Positions 1 through 5,880 of a stretch of DNA of 6,174 nucleotides are shown here, one piece after another (the stretch's first letter is position 1; the number at the start of each line of letters is the position of its first letter). This DNA comes from Candidatus Fermentithermobacillaceae bacterium UBA3907 (GTDB lineage Bacteria; Bacillota; Sulfobacillia; Fermentithermobacillales; Fermentithermobacillaceae). Position numbers and translations under genes: made by a program. Under the pieces are notes generated by a model, which saw nothing but the letters and a program-made list of their open reading frames with translations, had not been told where the DNA came from and did no database searches. The stretch covers positions 5,946 through 12,119 of the forward strand of contig DGFF01000104.1 in assembly GCA_002391545.1 (NCBI GenBank), written 5' to 3'.

Positions 1-120
1 TTTTTTGCTTCTTATTTACATATCTTATCTGGATTGTATTGGAATGTGTGCAAACTGGTCAAGCCGCGTTCTTCCGTTAATGACGCTGGACATAAATGGG
101 AAGGAGAGGATGAGTTGTGA
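1..120 (+). CDS. Possible 3' end of an upstream gene, hydrophobic C-terminus (uncertain)
   Basis: Frame 1 is open from the window edge to a TGA at 118-120. It reads as a hydrophobic stretch (FFASYLHILSGLYW) followed by a short charged tail ending in EGEDEL. That is the look of a membrane protein's last helix and cytoplasmic tail, so this may be the end of an upstream carrier. The doubt is real: frame 2 is also open from the edge to a TAA at 182-184 that overlaps the next start codon (TAATG), and frame 3 is open to 80. A T-rich 5' end favours hydrophobic translations in any frame. Frame 1 is preferred because frame 2 is unusually cysteine-rich. No family is recognised. Confidence 0.3.
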   Translation, partial: FFASYLHILSGLYWNVCKLVKPRSSVNDAGHKWEGEDEL

Positions 121-153
121 TATCATTATTACGTCTGCAGTAATGATTTGTGA
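115..153. promoter_or_regulatory. Inverted repeat inside a TTGTGA direct repeat, upstream of the MFS gene
   Basis: ATCATTA at 122-128 and TAATGAT at 141-147 form perfect 7-base arms around a 12-base spacer. The pair is bracketed by two copies of TTGTGA at 115-120 and 148-153, which are 33 bases apart, about three helical turns. The element ends about 12 bases before the Shine-Dalgarno sequence of the MFS gene, a position that suits a repressor operator. No convincing -35/-10 pair is visible nearby. If the frame open to 184 is real, this would simply be coding DNA. Confidence 0.25.
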
Positions 154-183
154 CCAATCGATACTAGAAGGGGAGCAAGCTTA

Positions 184-1464
184 ATGGGGGAAAGGTTGAA
201 ACTTTTCCGGTTCCAAGAAAACGCTAATTTGTATCTAAAAAGTATAATGATGAGTTCTTTGGCCCAAGGAGCTTACGGTGTTATCCAAGGGCTTTACATA
301 TTATCTCTAGGTTTTGATGAGTCAATTTTAGGGACAATCCTATCAGCCAGAATGCTTGCTGCAGCGTTTGCTTCCATTCCTGCAGGTATCATCTCGGATA
401 CTAAAGGTCGTCGGCCGGTGCTAATCGCTGGGGGGATCTTGACCACAGTAGGATACACGGGCATGGCTCTTTCTTCATCTCCTCTGAGCATGATCTTGTT
501 TTCCTGTGTAGTTGGTGTGGCTCAAGCTTGCCAGATGACGTCTGGGGCCCCTCTTATGGCCGAGACCAGTTCACCAGAGGAACGACCCAGCTTGTTCGGG
601 GTAAACTTCAGTTTATCTATGTTTGCCAATATGGCAGGTAGCTTAATAGGTGGATTCCTTCCTCAGCAGTTAGGCTTTATGGGTCAGGTTACGGCATTTA
701 GAGTTTCCCTGGCTCTGTTTTCGATTGTAACTTTGATTGGTGTATTCCCAGTGTACAAAATCGTCGAGCATCAACTCCACTTAGAAGAGGGTAAGAAAGA
801 TCCGTCAGTTAATGTTGATGTTGGGGACGAGGAAAGTTCAGCTTTAGAAAAAGCAAAGGTGGAACTAAAAGGTTTAGTCGATGTAATGCGTAATCGGGAT
901 GTGTTGATTCTCCTTGCTTACAGCGTATTGATCGGTTTTGGGGCAGGGTTGGTAGTCCCTTTCTTCAACGTGTTTTTGTCGGGTAAACTCCAGGTAGATA
1001 GCGGCGTAGTTGGTCTGATACTTTCTCTGAGTCAAGGTGCCACGGCCATTGCCGGGCTTATTGCACCTATCCTGGCCAACAAATACGGGAAGGTGAAAAC
1101 GGTTGTAGGAACCCAGCTGGCATCTATTCCATTTTTGCTGCTTATAGCCCTTCCACCCAATATATATTTGGTCTCATTTGCCCTTTTTATGCGCTCTGCG
1201 TTGATGAATATGTCTAACCCAGTGGCTTCAAATTTTTCGATGGAGATAGTTGAGGCAGATAAGAGAGGGAAAATATCTAGTTTGATGAGGATTTCTGACA
1301 ACATAGCCAGATCTCTCAGCGCTTATGCGGCCGGGTACATAATGTCTAGGTATAATTACGAGATACCTTATTTCATAACTGCAGTTCTTTATTTCTTAGC
1401 CAGCGTAATCTATTGGAAAGGTTTTGGAGGCAGGGAAGAGGAAATCATAAGTAAAGCGCAGTAG
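184..1464 (+). CDS. MFS transporter, 12 transmembrane helices, drug/metabolite type
   Basis: This is a major facilitator superfamily carrier in the inner membrane, expected to move a small solute using an ion gradient. The 426 residues give two six-helix halves: roughly 20-191, then a charged cytoplasmic loop at 192-238, then 240-411. The MFS signature in the loop between helices 2 and 3 is clear (G68-x3-D72-x2-G75-R76-R77), and a degenerate copy lies near 298-306 (ANKYGKVKT). Length and layout are typical of the family. The ATG at 184 is supported by AGAAGGGGAG at 166-175. The gene leads an apparent operon with the macro-domain and nitroreductase genes. Its last three helices resemble those of the partial MFS gene at the right edge. 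Overall look suggests a TetA-like/multidrug efflux branch, but the substrate cannot be assigned. Confidence 0.9.
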   Translation: MGERLKLFRFQENANLYLKSIMMSSLAQGAYGVIQGLYILSLGFDESILGTILSARMLAAAFASIPAGIISDTKGRRPVLIAGGILTTVGYTGMALSSSPLSMILFSCVVGVAQACQMTSGAPLMAETSSPEERPSLFGVNFSLSMFANMAGSLIGGFLPQQLGFMGQVTAFRVSLALFSIVTLIGVFPVYKIVEHQLHLEEGKKDPSVNVDVGDEESSALEKAKVELKGLVDVMRNRDVLILLAYSVLIGFGAGLVVPFFNVFLSGKLQVDSGVVGLILSLSQGATAIAGLIAPILANKYGKVKTVVGTQLASIPFLLLIALPPNIYLVSFALFMRSALMNMSNPVASNFSMEIVEADKRGKISSLMRISDNIARSLSAYAAGYIMSRYNYEIPYFITAVLYFLASVIYWKGFGGREEEIISKAQ

Positions 1465-1494
1465 ATCATGACCAATTCTTAAAGGGGGTATTTC

Positions 1495-2043
1495 ATGAAG
1501 GAGACTAAAATATCTGTAGTCATAGGAGATATTACTAAGCAGGAAGTTGATGCTATAGTGAATGCAGCCAACAACACCCTTTTAGGCGGGGGAGGCGTTG
1601 ATGGAGCCATCCATAGGGCTGCAGGACCTGAGCTTTTGGAAGAGTGCAGGAAGATAGGTGGGTGCGAGACTGGAAAAGCGGTTATAACTAAAGGCTACAA
1701 CCTGCCAGCTGAATACGTTATACACACTGTCGGCCCAGTGTGGCGTGGAGGGTCACATGGTGAGGCGGAACTTTTGGCTTCGTGTTACAAAGAGTCTCTT
1801 AAGGTGGCAGTAGAACGTGGTATTAGAACTATAGCATTTCCTTCGATAAGCACTGGAGCGTATGGTTATCCGGTAGAGCTTGCTGCGCCCATAGCCGTTA
1901 ACACTGTAGCAGAGTTTGTGGATAGTGCCTCTTCGTCTTCTATAGAAGAAGTAAGGTTTGTGTGTTTCGATGAAAAGACATACGAGATTTACAGGCGGGA
2001 ATTGGACAGGTTAAAACACGATAGCCGAAGTTTAAGTACTTGA
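1495..2043 (+). CDS. Macro-domain ADP-ribosyl hydrolase / O-acetyl-ADP-ribose deacetylase (YmdB/MacroD-like)
   Basis: This is a single macro domain of 182 residues, about the length of E. coli YmdB (177), and it aligns with it by eye along almost its whole length. Macro domains of this class bind ADP-ribose and hydrolyse O-acetyl-ADP-ribose or remove mono-ADP-ribose from acidic residues in the cytoplasm. Visible elements are GDIT at 11-14 (adenine-contacting Asp12), the NAAN block at 23-26, the GGGGVDGAIHRAAG loop at 31-44 with the catalytic-position Asp36, HTVGPVW at 77-83, and the phosphate-binding STGAYGYP loop at 119-126 with Tyr123. All key residues are intact, so the protein should be active. 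The ATG is set by AAAGGGGG at 1481-1488. The gene starts 30 bases after the MFS stop and lies 20 bases before the nitroreductase. No ADP-ribosyltransferase or sirtuin partner is in the window. Confidence 0.93.
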   Translation: MKETKISVVIGDITKQEVDAIVNAANNTLLGGGGVDGAIHRAAGPELLEECRKIGGCETGKAVITKGYNLPAEYVIHTVGPVWRGGSHGEAELLASCYKESLKVAVERGIRTIAFPSISTGAYGYPVELAAPIAVNTVAEFVDSASSSSIEEVRFVCFDEKTYEIYRRELDRLKHDSRSLST

Positions 2044-2063
2044 GAGAAAAGGAGGTTTAGATT

Positions 2064-2624
2064 ATGACAGAAACTATTGAGATAATAAAAAGACGTAGAT
2101 GTGTAAGAAAATACAAACCAGATCAAATACCCGATTCGGCCTTAAACGAAATTATGGAATGTGCTCTTTTGGCTCCAAACGCAATGAATCAGCAAAAATG
2201 GCATTTCACCGTAATACAAGACGAAGAGATTTTAAAGAAAATAACCGAAGTATCCAGGGAGAACTTGTTGAAATCTGGCTCAGAGCGTATGGTCCAAAGG
2301 GCATCTGATCCCGATTATAGTCCATTTTTCAATGCCCCTACCGTTATTATTATCAGCGCAGATTCACAAGCTAGGTTTGTTCAGCTAGACTGCGCTTTGG
2401 CCGCTGAAAATATACTACTGGCTGCAGAATCTCTGGATATAGCCTCTTGCATCATGACTTCTCCTGAAATGATTTTCAAGTCCGAGAAAGGGCGAGAACT
2501 CATGAAGGAACTTAAGATTCCCGAGGGTTACGAGCATGTTTGCACTATAACTTTGGGATACAGAGACGGCGACAGACCAGAACCGAAGCCAAGGAATAAA
2601 GGGGTAATCACTTATTTGAAGTAA
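2064..2624 (+). CDS. Nitroreductase-family FMN oxidoreductase (short form)
   Basis: This is an FMN-dependent NAD(P)H oxidoreductase of the nitroreductase superfamily, a cytoplasmic homodimer in known members. The N-terminal RRRCVRKY at 10-17 is the family's FMN-phosphate-binding arginine motif. APNAMNQQKWHF at 37-48 is the second FMN-contacting segment. The long helix around DCALAAENILLAAE (109-122) forms the usual dimer core. The C-terminal LGYRDGDRPEPKPR matches the family's closing G-Y...P-x-P-R motif. At 186 residues it is shorter than NfsB (217) but normal for the compact clostridial/archaeal type, and it has no ferredoxin domain. The start has a near-perfect AAGGAGG at 2049-2055, eight bases from the ATG. 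It is the last gene of the operon and is followed by hairpins. The physiological substrate (quinone, nitro compound, flavin or other) is unknown. Confidence 0.9.
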   Translation: MTETIEIIKRRRCVRKYKPDQIPDSALNEIMECALLAPNAMNQQKWHFTVIQDEEILKKITEVSRENLLKSGSERMVQRASDPDYSPFFNAPTVIIISADSQARFVQLDCALAAENILLAAESLDIASCIMTSPEMIFKSEKGRELMKELKIPEGYEHVCTITLGYRDGDRPEPKPRNKGVITYLK

Positions 2625-2640
2625 ATGATAGGGATGCGGC

Positions 2641-2657
2641 TATCTTGTTAGAAGATA
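2641..2657. terminator. Small hairpin downstream of the nitroreductase gene
   Basis: TATCTT at 2641-2646 pairs with AAGATA at 2652-2657 around a five-base loop. The stem is weak and A/T-rich and sits just upstream of the stronger hairpin. It may be a helper structure or chance. Its minus-strand copy supplies part of the U-rich tail for a terminator read from the pruA side. Confidence 0.3.
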
Positions 2658-2658
2658 A

Positions 2659-2697
2659 ATTACCGGCAGCAGGGATTTTCCAGAAGCTGCCGGTAAT
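2659..2697. terminator. Bidirectional hairpin terminator between convergent genes
   Basis: ATTACCGGCAGC at 2659-2670 and GCTGCCGGTAAT at 2686-2697 form a perfect 12-bp stem with a GC-rich core and a 15-base loop. It lies 35 bases after the nitroreductase stop and 17 bases before the stop of the convergent aldehyde dehydrogenase. Both flanks are T-rich in the relevant direction (TCTATTTACGTTAATTC then ATTTTT on the plus strand; TTATCTTC on the minus strand). It can therefore serve both transcription units, although neither U-tract is ideal. Confidence 0.7.
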
Positions 2698-2713
2698 CTA
2701 TTTACGTTAATTC

Positions 2714-4345
2714 TTATTTTTCATCCATAAACGGATACCTGTACCCTACAGGCGGGTTGAGATGTTCCTTAATGGCTCTTGGGCTTACCCAGCGCATCAT
2801 GTTGAATTTTGATCCTGCTTTGTCGTTCGTGCCTGAGGCTCGGGCTCCTCCAAATGGCTGCTGAGCTATGACTGCGCCAGTAGGTTTATCGTTGATGTAG
2901 AAGTTGCCAGCTGCATGGGTTAGGCGCTTTTCGATTTTTACTATTGCTTCTCTGTCTTGGGCGAAAACCGCACCTGTTAATCCATAGATGGAAGTTGAAT
3001 CGCAAAGATCGAGCGCCTCATCGATCTCTGAGTCTTTGTACACATAGACGGTCAAAACTGGACCGAAGATTTCCTCCTCCATGGTCTTGAAGCGGGGATT
3101 AGTTGTCAGAATTATTGTAGGCTCGATGAAGAACCCGACGCTGTCACCGCAGTTTCCACCGCAGATTATCTCAGCTTCAGGTGATTCTTTAGCATAGTCG
3201 ATGTAACCTTTAATGGATTTGAAAGCTTGAGCGTCTATTACTGCACCCATAAAGTTTGTGAAATCTTCTACATCTCCTACTTTGATGGTGCTTACCTCTT
3301 CAATGAGTCTTTGTTTTAGAGTTGGCCACATGCTTTCCGGTACATAGGCGCGGGATGCAGCAGAGCATTTTTGTCCTTGGAACTCAAAAGCACCTCTTGC
3401 TAGAGCTGTGACCAAGGGTTCCAAGTCTGCTGACGGATGGACGAATACAAAGTCTTTTCCGCCTGTTTCTCCTACAAGCCTTGGGTAAGTTCTGTAGTTC
3501 TTAATGTTTTCTCCTACTGTCTGCCAAATGGACTGGAAGGTGGCTGTGGAACCTGTAAAGTGTACTCCTGCTAAATTCGGATTGGAAAGAGCAACATTCC
3601 CTAGCAGGTTGCCAGGACCTGGAATGAAGTTTATGACTCCATCAGGAAGCCCTGCTTTTTGAAGGATACTCATTACATGATAGGCTGAGTATACTGCGGA
3701 AGAAGCAGGTTTCCAAAGCACTACGTTTCCTGCCATGGCAGCGCTGGTAGGAAGGTTGCCTGCTATTGAAGTGAAGTTAAAAGGCGTTATAGCAAACACA
3801 AACCCTTCAAGTGGCCTGTATTCCATTCGGTTCCAGGAGTCGACAGTGGATTCAGGCTGTTCCTTGTAAATCTCATTCAAGAAGTATGTGTTGAACCTGA
3901 GCATGTCTATAAGCTCGCACGCAGCATCGATTTCGGCTTGATACGCAGTTTTGCTCTGGCCAAGCATAGTGGCGGCGTTAATGGTGCTGCGATAGGGCCC
4001 CGCCAGCATTTCTGCGGTCTTTAGGAAAATTGAAGCCCTATGCTCCCATGGCATCGACTCCCAATCTTGTTGGGCCGCAAGAGCCGCTTCTATAGCATCC
4101 TGTACTTCTTTCTCCCCTGCCATGTGGTATCTTCCGATGACTATCTCTTTGTTGTGGGGAATTATGCACTTACCCAAGTTTCCAGTGCGCACTTCTTTGC
4201 CCCCGATAATGAGAGGTATTTCAATTTCGCGGGTTCTTAGTTCGACCAAACGAGACTTTAGTTCCTTTCTTTCCTTGGTACCTGGCGCATAAGATAATAC
4301 CGGTTCGTTCTTAGGCTTATCTATCTTAAACACGGCGTTAGACAT
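2714..4345 (-). CDS. pruA: L-glutamate gamma-semialdehyde (1-pyrroline-5-carboxylate) dehydrogenase
   Basis: This enzyme oxidises glutamate gamma-semialdehyde, in equilibrium with 1-pyrroline-5-carboxylate, to glutamate using NAD+. It is the second step of proline catabolism and also serves ornithine breakdown. It is a stand-alone 543-residue protein of the long P5C-dehydrogenase branch, not a PutA fusion. Visible aldehyde dehydrogenase landmarks are TPFNFTS with the oxyanion Asn190, WKPASSA with cofactor Lys212, FTGSTATF at 263-270, VGETGGKD with the general base Glu293, FQGQKCSAASR with the catalytic Cys327, EEIFGPV with ribose-contacting Glu425, and PFGGARASGTNDKAG at 497-511, the substrate anchor loop typical of P5C dehydrogenases. 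All catalytic residues are present. The start follows AGAGGTGA (complement of 4352-4359). The gene is convergent with the nitroreductase operon and divergent from the amidohydrolase. No proline dehydrogenase gene lies within the window. Confidence 0.93.
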   Translation of the reverse strand: MSNAVFKIDKPKNEPVLSYAPGTKERKELKSRLVELRTREIEIPLIIGGKEVRTGNLGKCIIPHNKEIVIGRYHMAGEKEVQDAIEAALAAQQDWESMPWEHRASIFLKTAEMLAGPYRSTINAATMLGQSKTAYQAEIDAACELIDMLRFNTYFLNEIYKEQPESTVDSWNRMEYRPLEGFVFAITPFNFTSIAGNLPTSAAMAGNVVLWKPASSAVYSAYHVMSILQKAGLPDGVINFIPGPGNLLGNVALSNPNLAGVHFTGSTATFQSIWQTVGENIKNYRTYPRLVGETGGKDFVFVHPSADLEPLVTALARGAFEFQGQKCSAASRAYVPESMWPTLKQRLIEEVSTIKVGDVEDFTNFMGAVIDAQAFKSIKGYIDYAKESPEAEIICGGNCGDSVGFFIEPTIILTTNPRFKTMEEEIFGPVLTVYVYKDSEIDEALDLCDSTSIYGLTGAVFAQDREAIVKIEKRLTHAAGNFYINDKPTGAVIAQQPFGGARASGTNDKAGSKFNMMRWVSPRAIKEHLNPPVGYRYPFMDEK

Positions 4346-4419
4346 AAGTAATCACCTCTGGTTAAAGTATTCTCCATTTTACTTCTCTATTGAAATATAT
4401 TTTTCCTGCTTCAATCTAA

Positions 4420-4473
4420 GTATAGGGACGGTTCTGCTGCTTCTCTTCGGAAGCAGCAGAACCGTCCCTATAA
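4420..4473. repeat. Perfect 23-bp palindromic hairpin with GGGACGGTTCT core (REP-like element)
   Basis: Bases 4421-4443 and 4450-4472 are exact reverse complements and leave only a six-base loop (TCTTCG). Each arm carries TAGGGACGGTTCTGCTGC. The hairpin sits in the divergent gap between the pruA and amidohydrolase starts, where no gene ends, and no T-run follows on either side, so it is not an ordinary terminator. From memory, GGGACGGTTCT-type hairpins recur in the intergenic DNA of several anaerobic bacteria and resemble repeats mobilised by IS200/IS605-type or REP-associated tyrosine transposases. Membership in such a family is inference. It could also be a structured 5'-leader element for either gene. 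Confidence 0.6.
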
Positions 4474-4490
4474 TCAGCTGGCAGGATTTT

Positions 4491-4547
4491 CTTGTTCGTA
4501 GTGCGAAATGTAACAAGGGCATAATCCTATTGTAACCAGCGATTACA
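4491..4547 (+). promoter_or_regulatory. Candidate operator/promoter region of the amidohydrolase gene
   Basis: Between the large hairpin and the amidohydrolase start are two inverted repeats: CTTGTT at 4491-4496 with AACAAG at 4512-4517, and TGTAA at 4531-4535 with TTACA at 4543-4547 around seven bases. TGTAAC also occurs twice in the same orientation, at 4509-4514 and 4531-4536, 22 bases apart, about two helical turns. A CATAAT at 4520-4525 could be a -10 box, but no good -35 lies 16-18 bases upstream. The layout suits a transcription factor site, but the arms are short and may be chance. Confidence 0.25.
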
Positions 4548-4573
4548 GGAAGATTGATAAGGGGGTATATAAG

Positions 4574-5773
4574 GTGAGCACGTGGCTAACTAATTGTCGT
4601 TTAATCGACGGTATAGCCAACCGGCCTACGGTTGATATGGCTATAGAAATTTGTGGTTCGAAGATTGGAAGGATCTTGCAGTCCAGCGCTTTGGAAACAG
4701 AAGACGTGATTGGAGCAGATGATCAGATTATAGATTTAAAGGGAAGGACTGTAATGCCTGGCTTGTGGGATAGTCACATGCATCTTACTTTTTTCATCCA
4801 TACGCGGCAAGATTTTGCGCATGTACCTGATCTGGCGATCAGGGGAGCTCAGAGGGCCCAGGACTTCTTAGAAAGCGGCGTGACGTCCTGTAGAGTTATG
4901 GGAGACGAATCTGGCGTGGATTTCGCGCTTAGGGACATGATATCTCGGGGAGAATTCTTAGGACCTAGGTTGGTTATAGCAGGCGAGTCTATAACTACTA
5001 CTGGGGGCCACGCCTATGACAGTTCCGGGATTGAATGCGATGGCCCCTATGAAGTTAGGCGCGCAGTTAGGCAGCAACTCAAGCGAGGAGCAGATTTCAT
5101 TAAAATCATGATGACCGGCGGTATAATGGGCGAACACGAAGGTTTCGGGAGCACGCAAATGACGCCAGATGAGGTTTTGGCTGCTACAGAAGTTGCGCAT
5201 TTTGCTGGGAAACATGTGGCTGCTCACACAGGTGGCGTTCACGGAGTTGAGATGGCGATTCTAAATGGAGTAGACACGGTGGAACATTGTTATGCTTTGG
5301 ACGAAAGAGTCGCCAAAATGCTTGCAGAATCAGGAGTTGTATGCGTTCCCACCTTGGTCGTAACAGATTCGATTTCTTTGTATCGTGAGCAGGGTGCTCC
5401 AGAGTTCGCCCTTAGAAAACTGGAGATGGCTAGAGAATATCACAGGAGAAGTTTTCGACATGTTTTGAACACAGGTGCCAAATTTGCAGTAGGTTCAGAT
5501 TTGCCGGCGGCAAAAGTAAATGGAGTGGTTCCAACAGTAAGGGAAATGGAGATTATGGTAGAATTGGGTGCTCACCCTATGACTGTAATAAAGGGTGCTA
5601 CTTCTTGCCCAGCAGATATATGCGGACTAGGTGAGGTTGTGGGTACCCTTACGGAAGGCAAGATTGCAGACTTGCTCATCGTAGAAGGTTGTCCATGTCA
5701 GGATATGAAACTTCTAGAGAATCCAGTAGCAATAATGAAGGACGGACAGTGGATTAAGAACCTGATTGAGTAG
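4574..5773 (+). CDS. Metal-dependent amidohydrolase, Xaa-Pro dipeptidase / imidazolonepropionase-like
   Basis: This is a cytoplasmic amidohydrolase-superfamily enzyme with a (beta/alpha)8 barrel and a probable binuclear metal centre. The 399 residues show the small N-terminal beta-sandwich (1-60), then VMPGLWDSHMHL with metal ligands His68 and His70, FIKIMMTGG with Lys177 placed as the carboxylated bridging lysine, VAAHTGG with His218, VEHCYALD with His238, and AVGSDLP with the catalytic Asp309. TGGHAYD (His146) is typical of the subgroup holding Xaa-Pro dipeptidases and related carboxypeptidases. The closing GTLTEGKIADLLIVEG is the family's C-terminal sandwich strand. The start is a GTG at 4574, chosen because AAGGGGG at 4559-4565 lies eight bases upstream and the N-terminus fits family length. 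The neighbouring pruA suggests a peptide or proline substrate, but other cyclic amides or N-acyl amino acids remain possible. Confidence 0.85.
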   Translation: MSTWLTNCRLIDGIANRPTVDMAIEICGSKIGRILQSSALETEDVIGADDQIIDLKGRTVMPGLWDSHMHLTFFIHTRQDFAHVPDLAIRGAQRAQDFLESGVTSCRVMGDESGVDFALRDMISRGEFLGPRLVIAGESITTTGGHAYDSSGIECDGPYEVRRAVRQQLKRGADFIKIMMTGGIMGEHEGFGSTQMTPDEVLAATEVAHFAGKHVAAHTGGVHGVEMAILNGVDTVEHCYALDERVAKMLAESGVVCVPTLVVTDSISLYREQGAPEFALRKLEMAREYHRRSFRHVLNTGAKFAVGSDLPAAKVNGVVPTVREMEIMVELGAHPMTVIKGATSCPADICGLGEVVGTLTEGKIADLLIVEGCPCQDMKLLENPVAIMKDGQWIKNLIE

Positions 5774-5802
5774 CTTCCTGGATGTAAGCATGGGAAACGA
5801 AA

Positions 5803-5841
5803 TGCTGCAAGTTAAGATAACTACCATCTTAACTTGCAGCA
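5803..5841. terminator. Bidirectional hairpin terminator, 16-bp stem
   Basis: Bases 5803-5818 and 5826-5841 are perfect reverse complements (arm TGCTGCAAGTTAAGAT) with a seven-base loop. The hairpin begins 30 bases after the amidohydrolase stop and is followed on the plus strand by GTTTATCTTTTTC, a fair U-tract. The convergent MFS gene stops at 5881, so the same structure could also stop minus-strand transcription, although its minus-strand tail is poorer in T. Confidence 0.75.
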
Positions 5842-5880
5842 ACCTGTTTATCTTTTTCAAAGCGCACCGCACTTTATTTG

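Noticed and set aside
294..491. 65-codon minus-strand open frame
   Set aside because: Lies wholly opposite the well-supported MFS gene, with no recognisable motif in its translation.
1032..1304. 90-codon minus-strand open frame
   Set aside because: Antisense shadow of the second half of the MFS transporter.
1468..1482. Four-codon ATG frame between the MFS and macro-domain genes
   Set aside because: Too short to be meaningful and has no ribosome site of its own.
2099..2308. 69-codon plus-strand open frame
   Set aside because: Out-of-frame reading inside the nitroreductase gene, whose FMN motifs are in the other frame.
4040..4240. 66-codon plus-strand open frame
   Set aside because: Antisense to the N-terminal part of the aldehyde dehydrogenase and has no family resemblance.
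4421..4472. Reading the large hairpin as a terminator
   Set aside because: It lies between two divergent starts and lacks a U-tract on either strand.
4958..5242. 94-codon minus-strand open frame
   Set aside because: Antisense to the amidohydrolase across its metal-binding region, which is clearly coding on the plus strand.
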